Shown piece after piece: positions 9,531 to 17,812 of a stretch of 64,000 nt of DNA; position 1 is the stretch's first letter, and each line of letters begins with the position of its first letter. The DNA is taken from positions 17,898-81,897 of the forward strand of contig JAWXAZ010000103.1 of assembly GCA_034439755.1 (NCBI GenBank). The letters are read 5' to 3'. Under the pieces are notes generated by a model, which had not been told where the DNA came from, did no database searches, and saw nothing but the letters and a program-made list of their open reading frames with translations. Made by a program: the position numbers and the translations under genes. Source of the stretch: B1 sp034439755 (GTDB lineage Bacteria > Bacteroidota > Bacteroidia > UKL13-3).

Positions 9531-10580
9531 TTACAATTCGCCTAGCGTCGAAATTTTTTCATATTCAGAAATATTTACTATTTGATCAAAAGAATAACGC
9601 ACAAATAGTTTACCATTTTCATAAGATTCAAAGGGCTTTACTTCTAGTCCCAAGGCCAATTTTACCAAAGCTTCTGGGTGATTCTGACCACAACCTACTG
9701 CTAAATAAACCCAAGCCGGAAAACGCGGATTCATCTCCAATAAATAGTAATCATTGTCTTTGGTTTTAATAAACTCGAGCTCACAACCACCACGCCATTT
9801 AGAATTAGCAATTACCCTATTGGTTATATCAATAAGCTCTTCGTCGAGCAAAGAAACACCCGCCCAAGCTTTACCTTTATCGGTAATATACAATTTTCGC
9901 ATGGGTACGGCCCCAATGCAATTGCCTTTTCCATCTCCAATGGCAGTAACATTTACCTCATTGCCAGAAACAAATTCTTGCAGAATAATGGGCAATCCCC
10001 ACTTGTTAGAAATCTTGTGAAAGTAATTTACTGCTTGCTCGGGTGTGGCGGCAATGCTGGCATCATAGTACTTGCCTTTTACCACCAAAGGATAACCCAA
10101 CTCATTGCCCACCTTATTAATTTCTATGGGCGAATAAATCATTTTTGCCTTAGGCACCTTTACCCCATTCTTCTCGCCAAATTCGTATAAAACAGATTTG
10201 TGCCTCGACTCAAAAGTTTCCAAATCGGGCATAAAAGTACCTATTCCATATTCGGCTTTTAGGATCGAACCTAATTTAATAAAGCTATGCAACTCGGCAT
10301 CAAAATTGGGTATAATTACATCCAATTTTTCTACCCCATGAATATAAGCCAAACGCTGCAACAAACTGTCCATGCCGCTCGATGGCAAGGGAATGGAATA
10401 CGATTTATCTACTAAATTGTGCATGTACAAACCGGGCTCCAAGTTCTCGTAGCTAAGTCCTATAATGCGCACCTCAAATTCTTGGCTCTCTTTGAGCGCC
10501 CTTATAACCGGAATTCCTGGTCCGGGACTGTCAATATTATTTAGTCCAGAAACCGCAACGGTAATGCTGCGTTTAGTCAT
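9531..10580 (-). CDS. ATP-grasp ligase, CarB/PylC-like
   Basis: A 349-residue ATP-grasp enzyme. The N-terminus (AVSGLNNIDSPGPGIPVIRAL) forms the preATP-grasp domain. The lysine of YPLVVKGKYYDAS, the hinge strand IILQEFVSGNEVNV and the metal-binding Glu/Asn of YLLEMNPRFPAW are all present, so it should form an acyl-phosphate and couple it to an amine. The closest recognisable relatives are carbamoyl-phosphate-synthase-like and PylC-type ligases. The substrate is unknown. The gene overlaps the PqqD-like gene by 8 bp, so the pair is probably translated together. The PqqD-like partner may bind or present the substrate, as RRE domains do for RiPP enzymes, but that is inference. Confidence 0.88.
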   Translation of the reverse strand: MTKRSITVAVSGLNNIDSPGPGIPVIRALKESQEFEVRIIGLSYENLEPGLYMHNLVDKSYSIPLPSSGMDSLLQRLAYIHGVEKLDVIIPNFDAELHSFIKLGSILKAEYGIGTFMPDLETFESRHKSVLYEFGEKNGVKVPKAKMIYSPIEINKVGNELGYPLVVKGKYYDASIAATPEQAVNYFHKISNKWGLPIILQEFVSGNEVNVTAIGDGKGNCIGAVPMRKLYITDKGKAWAGVSLLDEELIDITNRVIANSKWRGGCELEFIKTKDNDYYLLEMNPRFPAWVYLAVGCGQNHPEALVKLALGLEVKPFESYENGKLFVRYSFDQIVNISEYEKISTLGEL

Positions 10581-10821
10581 GACTTAAAAGCAATTGGTAT
10601 GAACCTAAAACTTGAAAGAAATCATTTAAATCCTTCTCAATGGTAGCCTCATCGGCCTCATATTTTTTGCTAATGCTTGCCACAATTTCTGCTTTGCTTT
10701 TATCTTCTTTTAGCAAACGCACAATTTCTTGTCCCAAAGGATTAGTAGAAAAAGAATCTCCACTAAGTGGATTAAAGATAAAGCCGCTTTCGCTAACGGC
10801 AATGTTTTTATTTAATTTCAT
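10573..10821 (-). CDS. PqqD-like (RRE-fold) small protein
   Basis: An 82-residue protein with the PqqD pattern: an N-terminal beta hairpin (IAVSESGFIFNPLSGDSFS, NPLGQEIVRLL) followed by a winged-helix part (AEIVASISKKYEADEATIEKDLNDFFQVL). PqqD and related RiPP recognition elements bind peptide leaders and hand them to a tailoring enzyme. Here it is the first gene of a seven-gene minus-strand operon and overlaps the ATP-grasp gene by 8 bp. No leader-peptide gene is visible within 130 bp upstream or in the gaps downstream. It could instead act as a protein partner without a RiPP. The upstream region is shared with the divergent M20 amidohydrolase gene. Confidence 0.8.
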   Translation of the reverse strand: MKLNKNIAVSESGFIFNPLSGDSFSTNPLGQEIVRLLKEDKSKAEIVASISKKYEADEATIEKDLNDFFQVLGSYQLLLSHD

Positions 10822-10969
10822 ATAAAGCGGATAACAAAATTTTTTATATTAAAGTCAAACCTATTAATTAATCATGGTTAAAAATATGATTTATATTCTA
10901 AGACGGTGAAACCCAACAAAACCCTCACATTTTGGAAAATGATGTTTATTGATTTCATTTGCTATAGAT

Positions 10970-12163
10970 ATGAGTAAAATAGAAAGGTTTAAAGCCGAAG
11001 CTAAAAATATTTCGAGCACGCTAATAGAAATAAGAAGGCATTTGCACAGCCATCCAGAACTTTCTTTTGAAGAGTATAACACGGTTGCATTTGTAAAAGA
11101 GCAATTGTTAGCAATGGGCATCACCAAAATTAAGTCTTTGGCAAAAACGGGCTTGGAGGTGCTTATAGAAGGGCGCAACCCACAAAAGAAAGTGGTTGCC
11201 TTGCGCGCCGATATGGATGCATTGCCTATTGTGGAGGCAAATGATGTTCCTTATAAATCGCAAAATATTGGCGTAATGCATGCCTGCGGTCACGATGTGC
11301 ATACCACCTGTTTGCTAGGTGCGGCACTTTTGCTCAACCAATACAAAGATTCTTTTGAAGGTACCATTAAGCTAATTTTTCAACCAGGCGAAGAGAAACT
11401 ACCCGGCGGTGCATCGCTCATGATTAAAGAAGGCGTATTAGAAAATCCCGCTGTCAACGCCATATTGGGTCAGCACGTAATGCCTTTAATACCCGTAGGA
11501 AAAATTGGATTTAGAAGCGGTTTATACATGGCCAGTACCGATGAATTGTACGTAAAAGTAATTGGCAAAGGCGGTCACGGAGCCATGCCACATTTATGCA
11601 TAGACCCTGTGGCTGTAAGCGCGCAGCTTATAACGGCCCTGCAACAATTGGTGAGCAGAAGGGCCAATCCCATTATTCCAAGTGTATTGAGTTTTGGAAA
11701 AGTGATTGCCAACGGCGCCACCAATATAATACCCAACGAGGTGTACATGGAAGGCACTTTTAGAACCTTAGACGAAGCATGGAGAACCCAAGCACATGCC
11801 TTATTGTTAAGCACCGCACAAGGTATTGCAGATAGTTTTGGCGCTAAAATAGCGTTTGAAATTAGAAAAGGATATCCTTTTTTAAAGAATGATCCAGAGG
11901 TTACGGTTCGAACCAAAGCCGCTGCGACTGCTTATGTGGGCGCAGAGAATATTGTTGATTTGGATATCTGGATGGCAGCAGAAGATTTTGCATATTATTC
12001 TCAAGTTGCGCCTGCTTGTTTTTATAGGCTAGGAACCCGCAACGAAGCGCGTGGCATCATTTCAGGCGTACACACACCAACCTTCGATATAGATGAACAA
12101 GCTTTGGAAATTGGTGCTGGATTAATGGCCTATTTGGCTGTTGAAGAATTGGGTAATGGGTAA
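10970..12163 (+). CDS. M20-family amidohydrolase (N-acyl amino acid / hippurate hydrolase-like)
   Basis: A 397-residue metal-dependent amidohydrolase that removes acyl or aminoacyl groups from amino acids. Family signatures are IRRHLHSHPELSFEEYNT at the N-terminus, ALRADMDALPI, the metal-binding MHACGHDVHTT, the acid base region FQPGEEKLPGGA, the lid/dimer domain GKGGHGAMPH, and WMAAEDFAYY with a final GVHTP His. No signal peptide is visible, so it is cytoplasmic. I chose the ATG at 10970; a TTG at 10949 would add seven residues. It is divergent from the PqqD-like gene, and its stop codon overlaps possible upstream starts of tspO. A link to the divergent operon (for example releasing an acylated amino acid) is possible but unproven. 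Confidence 0.93.
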   Translation: MSKIERFKAEAKNISSTLIEIRRHLHSHPELSFEEYNTVAFVKEQLLAMGITKIKSLAKTGLEVLIEGRNPQKKVVALRADMDALPIVEANDVPYKSQNIGVMHACGHDVHTTCLLGAALLLNQYKDSFEGTIKLIFQPGEEKLPGGASLMIKEGVLENPAVNAILGQHVMPLIPVGKIGFRSGLYMASTDELYVKVIGKGGHGAMPHLCIDPVAVSAQLITALQQLVSRRANPIIPSVLSFGKVIANGATNIIPNEVYMEGTFRTLDEAWRTQAHALLLSTAQGIADSFGAKIAFEIRKGYPFLKNDPEVTVRTKAAATAYVGAENIVDLDIWMAAEDFAYYSQVAPACFYRLGTRNEARGIISGVHTPTFDIDEQALEIGAGLMAYLAVEELGNG

Positions 12164-12173
12164 TATAAACAAC

Positions 12174-12632
12174 ATGAAATACAGGCTAATTTTATTTTTA
12201 CTAATTAATTTTGGAGCACTTGCTTTGGGCGGATTCTTTACTGGCAAGGGCGTTACTTCAGAGTGGTATAATGGTTTGTTAAAAGCGCCATGGACTCCGC
12301 CAGGTTGGGTATTTGGTTTTGCATGGACCACCATTATGATTTGCTTTAGTGTTTACATGGCATTTTTATGGCCCTCAATAGATAATAAGACCTTTATTGT
12401 TGCCGTATACGGTATTCAATGGATATTAAATGTGGCTTGGAATCCTGCCTTCTTTTATTTTCATCATGTTTCTTTAGGACTGATCATAATTTCTGCATTA
12501 ACAATGCTTGTAGGCTATTTTCTAGTTTCATTTTGGCCGCAGTTAAAATATAAATCATGGCTCATAGTTCCATACTTTTTATGGCTCATCATTGCCACCT
12601 CTTTAAATGGCTATATATTTTTAAATAATTGA
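12174..12632 (+). CDS. tspO: TspO/MBR family membrane protein
   Basis: A 152-residue, five-helix membrane protein of the TspO family, which binds tetrapyrroles and other ligands in an inner-membrane pocket. Conserved elements are the first helix NFGALALGGFFTG, the loop WYNGLLKAPWTPPGWVFG, WTTIMICFSVYM, IQWILNVAWNPAFF, and the last helices WLIVPYFLWLIIATSLNGYI. The ATG at 12174 (MKYRLILF) fits best. In-frame starts at 12141 (TTG) and 12156 (ATG) would overlap the end of the amidohydrolase gene. It is followed by a gene-decay region. Confidence 0.93.
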   Translation: MKYRLILFLLINFGALALGGFFTGKGVTSEWYNGLLKAPWTPPGWVFGFAWTTIMICFSVYMAFLWPSIDNKTFIVAVYGIQWILNVAWNPAFFYFHHVSLGLIIISALTMLVGYFLVSFWPQLKYKSWLIVPYFLWLIIATSLNGYIFLNN

Positions 12633-12750
12633 GGCATCAATAGTTGGCGCAAACATCGGAAATAAAAAAATAAGTTAGAAAAAGCTGTCGTTATGGCAAT
12701 AACTGTTTTTGCACATTGAGAAGTTAAGAATAAAACTAAGATTTAAGTAA

Positions 12751-13044
12751 ATGACAACAAACAAAATTACCATAGAAGCCATTGTTATGGCCAATCCAAA
12801 GAAAGTATGGGATTATTATTTCCAGCCAAATTAGATTACACAATGGAACTTTGCCAATCCCAGTTGGCATTGCCTAAGAGCAGAAAATGACCTTACAATT
12901 GGAGGTAAATACTTGGCAAGAATGGAGGCAAAAGATGGCAGTTTTGGGTTTAATTTCGACTTCACATACGCCGAATTGGCCTTTGGCGAGAAATTTACTT
13001 ATACCATGTCTCATAATAGAGAAGTGAAAGTAAGTTTGCCTTAA
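12751..13044 (+). pseudogene. SRPBCC/AHSA1-family pseudogene
   Basis: The frame starting at ATG 12751 reads MTTNKITIEAIVMANPKKVW and continues through a TAG at 12832-12834 with the family sequence ITQWNFANPSWHCLRAEND, then GGKYLARMEAKDGSFGFNF. It ends at a TAA at 13042-13044, about 40-50 residues short of the usual C-terminus. The nonsense codon falls in the well-conserved segment before ITQWNF. It is a degraded copy of an activator-of-Hsp90-ATPase-like protein, not closely similar to the intact SRPBCC gene at 3.6 kb. It adjoins a second pseudogene, so the block is decaying. Confidence 0.8.
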
Positions 13045-13064
13045 TTATTTTTCTCATTTCAATC

Positions 13065-13701
13065 ATGTCAAAAACAGTCAATACAGCTATAAAAAGAATC
13101 AGAAAAAGCATCTGGCTTGGGCTAATTTTATTGCTTGTTTTTGCCTGTCAGAAACAAAAAAGCACTCCAATAACAACGCCTCCATCTAGCTTTGCCAAAG
13201 GTGCCGCCATTAGCTGGGTGAGCGAGATGGAAGAATAAGGCATACAATTTTATAACCAAGCTGGCGCAAAGCAAGACCTTATAAGCATCCTTAAAAACTT
13301 AGGCATGCATACCATTCGCATAAGAGCTTGGGTCGACCCGAAAAATGGCTATAACGATACTGCAGATTTGCTAAAAAAGCCCTAAAAGCAAAAGCATTGG
13401 GCATGCGTATTCCTATTTGCATTCATTATAGCGATGCCTGTGCCCACCCAGGAAACCAAACCAGAGCCTTGGCAGGGTTTAACCTTAAACGCACTAAACG
13501 ATTCTTTAAAAAACTTTACCCTTAATTTAATGCAAGCGCTAAAAGCTGCGGAGATAGAACCAGAGTGGGTGCAAATAGGTAACGAAACCAACGATAGATT
13601 TCTTTGGCCAGGTGGAAGCCCACAACAACTGGAACGGCTATACTTTGGGAGCTTTTAACAATATAGGTAAACCAACGGCTGCCCTACATGCTTTTTATTA
13701 A
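13065..13701 (+). pseudogene. GH53 endo-beta-1,4-galactanase lipoprotein pseudogene
   Basis: The reading frame starts MSKTVNTAIKRIRKSIW and has a lipoprotein signal (LLLVFAC). It continues with GH53 sequence: SFAKGAAISWVSEMEE, LGMHTIRIRAWVDP, ALGMRIPICIHYSD, EPEWVQIGNETNDRFLWPGG and the C-terminal NNWNGYTLGAF...TAALHAFY. It is interrupted by a TAA at 13236-13238, a -1 shift in an A run near 13372-13377 and a further shift near 13450. The segment between ETNDRFLWPGG and NNWNGY lacks over 100 residues expected in GH53, including the region of the second catalytic Glu. The ancestral enzyme would have cut arabinogalactan or pectic galactan. Confidence 0.82.
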
Positions 13702-13753
13702 TTTATCGCAAAATAGAACGTAATATTGATCCTCATAAAAAAAGGCGAAAATT

Positions 13754-14128
13754 ATGAAAGAAATAAAACCCATCAACATCCAAGAAAAATTTTCTTTATT
13801 CAACAAGGTCTGGACACCTCATATCATTGGCGAATTAAACGGTCAATATGTAAAACTTTGCAAGCTAAAAAACGAATTTGTGTGGCATAGTCACCAACAT
13901 GAAGACGAACTTTTTATGGTATTTAAAGGCACCCTTCTGATGGACTTTAGAGATGGCAAAACTGTAGAAGTGAAAGAAGGCGAAATTTTAATTGTACCCA
14001 AGGGTGTTGAGCACAGACCGCATACCAATGGAGAAATAGTGTTTAATTTATTGTTTGAACCAAAAGACACGCAGCATACCGGTGATACAAAAAGCGACCT
14101 AACCAATAATGACCAAGATTGGATTTAA
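13754..14128 (+). CDS. Cupin-domain protein
   Basis: A 124-residue single-domain cupin. Motif 1 is visible as WHSHQHEDELFMVFKG, with the metal-binding His-x-His, Glu and the end of the beta hairpin. Motif 2 is EGEILIVPKGVEHRP, with its histidine. A further metal-binding role is therefore likely. The family includes mannose-6-phosphate-isomerase-like and dioxygenase-like members, and the substrate cannot be told. No signal peptide. It sits alone between the GH53 pseudogene and the glutathione peroxidase gene. Confidence 0.88.
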   Translation: MKEIKPINIQEKFSLFNKVWTPHIIGELNGQYVKLCKLKNEFVWHSHQHEDELFMVFKGTLLMDFRDGKTVEVKEGEILIVPKGVEHRPHTNGEIVFNLLFEPKDTQHTGDTKSDLTNNDQDWI

Positions 14129-14421
14129 GTTACTTTGTAGGCGTTAAAAAAAAAGAGTCCATCTTTACCCGCCAAGTGCCGGCAGAGTGCATTATCATAA
14201 ATAAACTAGCCAAAAGCGAAAGGGCTTTCAGCTAAGCATTTTTTATAAAAATTAATTCAATATTCAATGGGAAAAACTTTTAACCATACTTGTTGTTGTT
14301 TGAAGAGATTACAACAAAATTGCAATGGAAAGAAATGTTATAATGAATATTATAACAATGGTGAAGGCAGGTAACCAATTCTGTAAAAATAAACAATAAG
14401 CTATAAAATAATTAAATAAAC
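14129..14421 (+). other. Intergenic region between cupin and glutathione peroxidase genes
   Basis: About 290 bp with no supported gene. A short plus-strand frame just after the cupin stop (about 14137-14235, including FTRQVPAE and NKLAKSERAFS) may be the remnant of a lost gene but is too short to name. A 20-bp perfect-stem palindrome at 14337-14356 is listed separately. Confidence 0.4.
14337..14356. promoter_or_regulatory. PerR-box-like palindrome upstream of glutathione peroxidase
   Basis: The sequence GTTATAATGAATATTATAAC is an 8-4-8 inverted repeat located 66 bp before the glutathione peroxidase start. The arms TTATAAT/ATTATAA equal those of the PerR box (TTATAAT-N-ATTATAA), although the spacer here is 4 bp instead of 1. 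A Fur/PerR-type peroxide regulator would suit the downstream gene. AT-rich palindromes also arise by chance, so the call is tentative. Confidence 0.4.
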
Positions 14422-14898
14422 ATGCAATTCTACGATTTAAACGCCCTCGATATTCATGGAAATAAAGTAGAAATGAGTCAGTTTAAAGGTAAGGTTATTC
14501 TGGTTGTAAACACCGCAACCCAATGCGGGTTAACGCCACAGTTAACTGGATTAGAATATCTACACAAAAAATACCAGGATAAAGGTCTCATCATTTTGGG
14601 GTTTCCTTGCAATCAATTTGGTTCGCAAGAGCCAGGAGAAAATAAGGACATCAATCAAACTTGTCAAATAAATTATGGTGTTAGCTTTCTGCTTTTTGCC
14701 AAAATAAATGTGAACGGCAAACTTACACACCCTGTTTTTGCTTATTTAAAAAAACAACTTGGCGGACTAATCACCAATGATCTTAAGTGGAACTTTACCA
14801 AATTTTTGATAGACAAAAACGGCAAACCCATTAAAAGATTTGCCCCAACTAAGAAACCAATTAGCATAGAACCATACTTAGTTAAGCTTTTAGGGTAA
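14422..14898 (+). CDS. Glutathione peroxidase (Cys type, probably thioredoxin-dependent)
   Basis: A 158-residue peroxidase of the GPx family that reduces H2O2 and organic hydroperoxides. The peroxidatic cysteine is Cys35 (NTATQCGLTPQ). The catalytic tetrad partners are visible in the GFPCNQFGSQEPG loop (Gln near 69) and WNFTKFL (Trp123, Asn124). Cys81 in QTCQINYGVSF sits where the resolving cysteine of thioredoxin-dependent members lies. No signal peptide, so it is cytoplasmic. A PerR-like palindrome lies 66 bp upstream. Confidence 0.95.
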   Translation: MQFYDLNALDIHGNKVEMSQFKGKVILVVNTATQCGLTPQLTGLEYLHKKYQDKGLIILGFPCNQFGSQEPGENKDINQTCQINYGVSFLLFAKINVNGKLTHPVFAYLKKQLGGLITNDLKWNFTKFLIDKNGKPIKRFAPTKKPISIEPYLVKLLG

Positions 14899-14972
14899 TA
14901 CCCATTGTAATACACATGCTAATTGTTTACAATTAATTGGGATTTATTCTTCTTATGTTTTAAGTTCGAAAC

Positions 14973-17681
14973 ATGAGTAATCGCATTCGTATTGGTATCT
15001 TTTTTGGCGGTAATAGCAGAGAAAGAGAAGTGTCATTTGCTGGCGGCAGAACCGTTTTTGATAACCTAGACAAAACCCTGTTCGAACCTATTCCCATTTT
15101 TGTGGATAGCTTCAATAATTTCATTTTGCTCGATTGGCACTTTATTTACAAAGGCTCAATCCGCGATTTTTATCCTTCAGTTGAGTTTCTTAAAGGCGCA
15201 AAACACGATGTTCAAGTATATGCCGAAAACCTAAAATTGGCTTATAAAGACAAAGGCAAAACCATGGCACGCAAGATTGGGCGCTTGGTTGAGACCCAAG
15301 AATTAAAAGATATAATAGACTTTGCTTTTCTTGCTTTGCACGGAAATTTTGGCGAAGACGGCACCATACAAGGCTTGCTAGAATGGAACGGAATTCCCTA
15401 CTCGGGCTCGGGCATTTTGCCTTCTGCCATTGGCATGAACAAGCGCTTACAAAAACAATGGATGCAGGCAGCAGGCATGAGGGTACCCAAATATATTAGC
15501 TTCCCAAAATCTGGTTTGAACCAACTGGGCGACTTATATAAAAAAGCAAAGGATTTAGTAGGTTTGCCTTTTGTGGTGAAACCCGCCAACCAAGGCAGTT
15601 CTGTAGGAGTTAGCGTGGTACAAAAAGACGATGAAGCCGCTTTTAAAGATGCCGTGCACAAAGCCTTTTTTATACAAACCATTCATGCCCGCGAATGGCT
15701 TGGTAAGAGCAATTTAGAACGCACTCAATTTATACAAAAAATTACCGATATAAAAGAAGGAATTGGCTTACCAGCAAAAACCAAAGATCTAATAATATAC
15801 CACCCAGATGAGTTGTGGGCCCATTTCACCAAGAACCTTAAAGGCAAAAACAGCATTCAATTAGAGAGCGTTTATTCCGAAACAGAATGCTTAATAGAAT
15901 CGTTTATTGAAGGCAGAGAGTTCTCATGTATTGTGCTTAGAAATGAAGATGGTTCTGCCGTTGCCTTGCCTCCTACCGAAATTGTGAAGGGCGCAGAAGT
16001 TTATGATTACCGCAGCAAATACTTGCCTGGTTTAAGTAGAAAAATAACGCCAATAGATTTAGAAGAAAGTAAAATTGAAGCCATCAGAAAAGCTTGTGGC
16101 GAATTGTTTACTTACTTTAATTTTCATGTGTACGCACGCATAGATGGCTTCATAAGCAAGGATGGCGAAATCTTGTTAAATGATCCAAACACCACCTCGG
16201 GCATGATGCCTTCTTCTTTCTTTTTTCACCAAGCGGCCGAAATAGGATTAAACCCTTCTCAGTTTTTAACTTATATCATTCGCACCTCCATTAAAGAAAG
16301 AATTAGCAGCATTAGCAACAACCAAAACTACCAAAAATTATTGTTGCGTTTAGACGCTCAAATGACCATCAACAAAAGCAAAAAAAGCAATAAAAAAAGG
16401 GTGGCGGTTTTAATGGGTGGCTACAGCACAGAGCGCCATATCTCTGTAGAAAGTGGCAGAAATGTATACGAAAAATTGGCCTCATCTGAGAAGTATCAAC
16501 CCTTCCCCGTTTTTGTGACAGGCAACGCGTTTGTACACGAATTATACGCCTTGCCTATACAAGTAATGCTTAAAGACAATGCCGATGATATTAAGGAAAA
16601 AGTATTGAATTACCACCGACCTAATATCATGAATAAAATTGCCAAAGATTGCCAAGCCATCCTCCACAAATACAGCAATACCGTTCTGTTTGAACCAAAG
16701 AAAATAACCTATGCCGATTTAAAAAAACAGGCCGATTGTGTGTTCATTGCCCTGCACGGCAGACCAGGCGAAGATGGTACCATTCAGCAAGAACTGCATA
16801 AAATTAAATTGCCTTTTAATGGCTCCGATGTGGCCAGCTCACAAATCACCATCAATAAATTTGATACCAACGAACTCTTGAAAAAGAAAGGTTACTTGGT
16901 AGCAGAACATATATTGGTTCAGGAAAAAGAATACCGCAAAAACGAAAAACAGGTAATTGCCAATATAGAAAAAATTGGATATCCTTTAATTGCAAAACCT
17001 GCCGACGATGGTTGTAGCAGTGCAGTGAAGAAGATAAAAAATAGAACCCAATTGCTGGCCTTTATAAATGGTATGTTTAGGGCAAACATAGATTTATCGG
17101 ATGCCATGCGCCATAGCCTCAACTTAGGTTTAAAAGAAGAGTTTCCTAAGAAGGACTTTTTCTTGGTAGAAAAGTTTGTAGATAAAGGCAAGGCCAAACA
17201 CTTTTTAGAAGTTACCGGTGGCATGCTTACACACTATAAAAAAGGAAAATTATTATACGAAACTTTTGAGCCCAGCGAAACCCTGGCAGAGAGTGAAATA
17301 TTAAGTTTAGAAGAAAAATTCTTAGCTGGTCAAGGGCAAAATATTACCCCAGCACGTTTTGCAAAAACACCCTTAGGCAATAGAAATATTAGCAAGATAG
17401 TTCAAGAACAATTGAAAGGTGCCGCCATAGTTTTGGGCATTGAAGGCTATTGCAGAATCGATGCTTTTGTTCGAATTTTTAGTCCGAGCAAGGTAGAAGT
17501 AATTATCATTGAAGCCAATTCATTGCCAGGAATGACGCCTGCTACAGCCATTTTTCACCAGTGTGCCTTAAACAATTATAAGCCTTATGAGTTCATCGAT
17601 AAAATTTTAGAATTTGGCGAAGAACGTTTGGCAATTAAGAAAAGTAAAGAAGCAATTGTAGTTAAAAGGAAGGTAAAATAA
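14973..17681 (+). CDS. Double D-alanine-D-alanine-ligase-like protein (two fused ATP-grasp modules)
   Basis: The 902-residue protein contains two complete Ddl-like modules. Module 1 (about 1-460) starts RIGIFFGGNSREREVSFAGG and has LALHGNFGEDGTIQGLLE, FVVKPANQGSSVGVSV and ARIDGFISKDGEILLNDPN. Module 2 (about 470-890) starts VAVLMGGYSTERHISVESG and has ALHGRPGEDGTIQQEL, PLIAKPADDGCSSAV and IIIEANSLPGMTPA. Standard Ddl is 300-370 residues with one module. In module 1 the final metal motif is D-x-N rather than E-x-N, and inserts enlarge both modules. It should ligate two amino acids, or an amino acid to a peptide, but the substrates are unknown. It may duplicate or replace the cell-wall Ddl; no other ddl is in the window. 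Confidence 0.85.
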   Translation: MSNRIRIGIFFGGNSREREVSFAGGRTVFDNLDKTLFEPIPIFVDSFNNFILLDWHFIYKGSIRDFYPSVEFLKGAKHDVQVYAENLKLAYKDKGKTMARKIGRLVETQELKDIIDFAFLALHGNFGEDGTIQGLLEWNGIPYSGSGILPSAIGMNKRLQKQWMQAAGMRVPKYISFPKSGLNQLGDLYKKAKDLVGLPFVVKPANQGSSVGVSVVQKDDEAAFKDAVHKAFFIQTIHAREWLGKSNLERTQFIQKITDIKEGIGLPAKTKDLIIYHPDELWAHFTKNLKGKNSIQLESVYSETECLIESFIEGREFSCIVLRNEDGSAVALPPTEIVKGAEVYDYRSKYLPGLSRKITPIDLEESKIEAIRKACGELFTYFNFHVYARIDGFISKDGEILLNDPNTTSGMMPSSFFFHQAAEIGLNPSQFLTYIIRTSIKERISSISNNQNYQKLLLRLDAQMTINKSKKSNKKRVAVLMGGYSTERHISVESGRNVYEKLASSEKYQPFPVFVTGNAFVHELYALPIQVMLKDNADDIKEKVLNYHRPNIMNKIAKDCQAILHKYSNTVLFEPKKITYADLKKQADCVFIALHGRPGEDGTIQQELHKIKLPFNGSDVASSQITINKFDTNELLKKKGYLVAEHILVQEKEYRKNEKQVIANIEKIGYPLIAKPADDGCSSAVKKIKNRTQLLAFINGMFRANIDLSDAMRHSLNLGLKEEFPKKDFFLVEKFVDKGKAKHFLEVTGGMLTHYKKGKLLYETFEPSETLAESEILSLEEKFLAGQGQNITPARFAKTPLGNRNISKIVQEQLKGAAIVLGIEGYCRIDAFVRIFSPSKVEVIIIEANSLPGMTPATAIFHQCALNNYKPYEFIDKILEFGEERLAIKKSKEAIVVKRKVK

Positions 17682-17694
17682 TGCCGAAAATTTT

Positions 17695-17812
17695 TTATTT
17701 TCTGCATAAAGTGGAATAGCCTTTTATAAAAGATTTAAAATTGAAATTGGCCTATATTTTCTATTTTCGGCTTAAAATAGAATAGCTATTTTATTAAAGA
17801 AATAAATTTAAA
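17695..17812 (+). repeat. Diverged direct repeat, about 66 bp period, before the S9 peptidase gene
   Basis: The stretch starting TCTGCATAAAGTGGAATAGC (17701) recurs with several changes as TCGGCTTAAAATAGAATAGC at 17767, 66 bp later. Both copies continue with related TTTTAT...AAAG...TTTAAAAT sequence, and the second ends at the ATG of the peptidase gene (17813). It looks like an old leader duplication. Because the region is very AT-rich the similarity is weaker evidence than for the exact repeats elsewhere in the window. Confidence 0.4.

Noticed and set aside
9531..10948. Classical RiPP cluster with precursor peptide
   Set aside because: No short ORF with a leader/core layout is visible in the 127 bp before the PqqD-like gene or in the 75-bp gap after the ATP-grasp gene.
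12832..12834. Stop-codon recoding at the TAG of the SRPBCC copy
   Set aside because: The C-terminus is also lost and the neighbour is a clear pseudogene, so simple decay is more likely.
14137..14235. Separate small gene after the cupin
   Set aside because: It has no good start, is only about 33 codons and could be a remnant; no family recognised.
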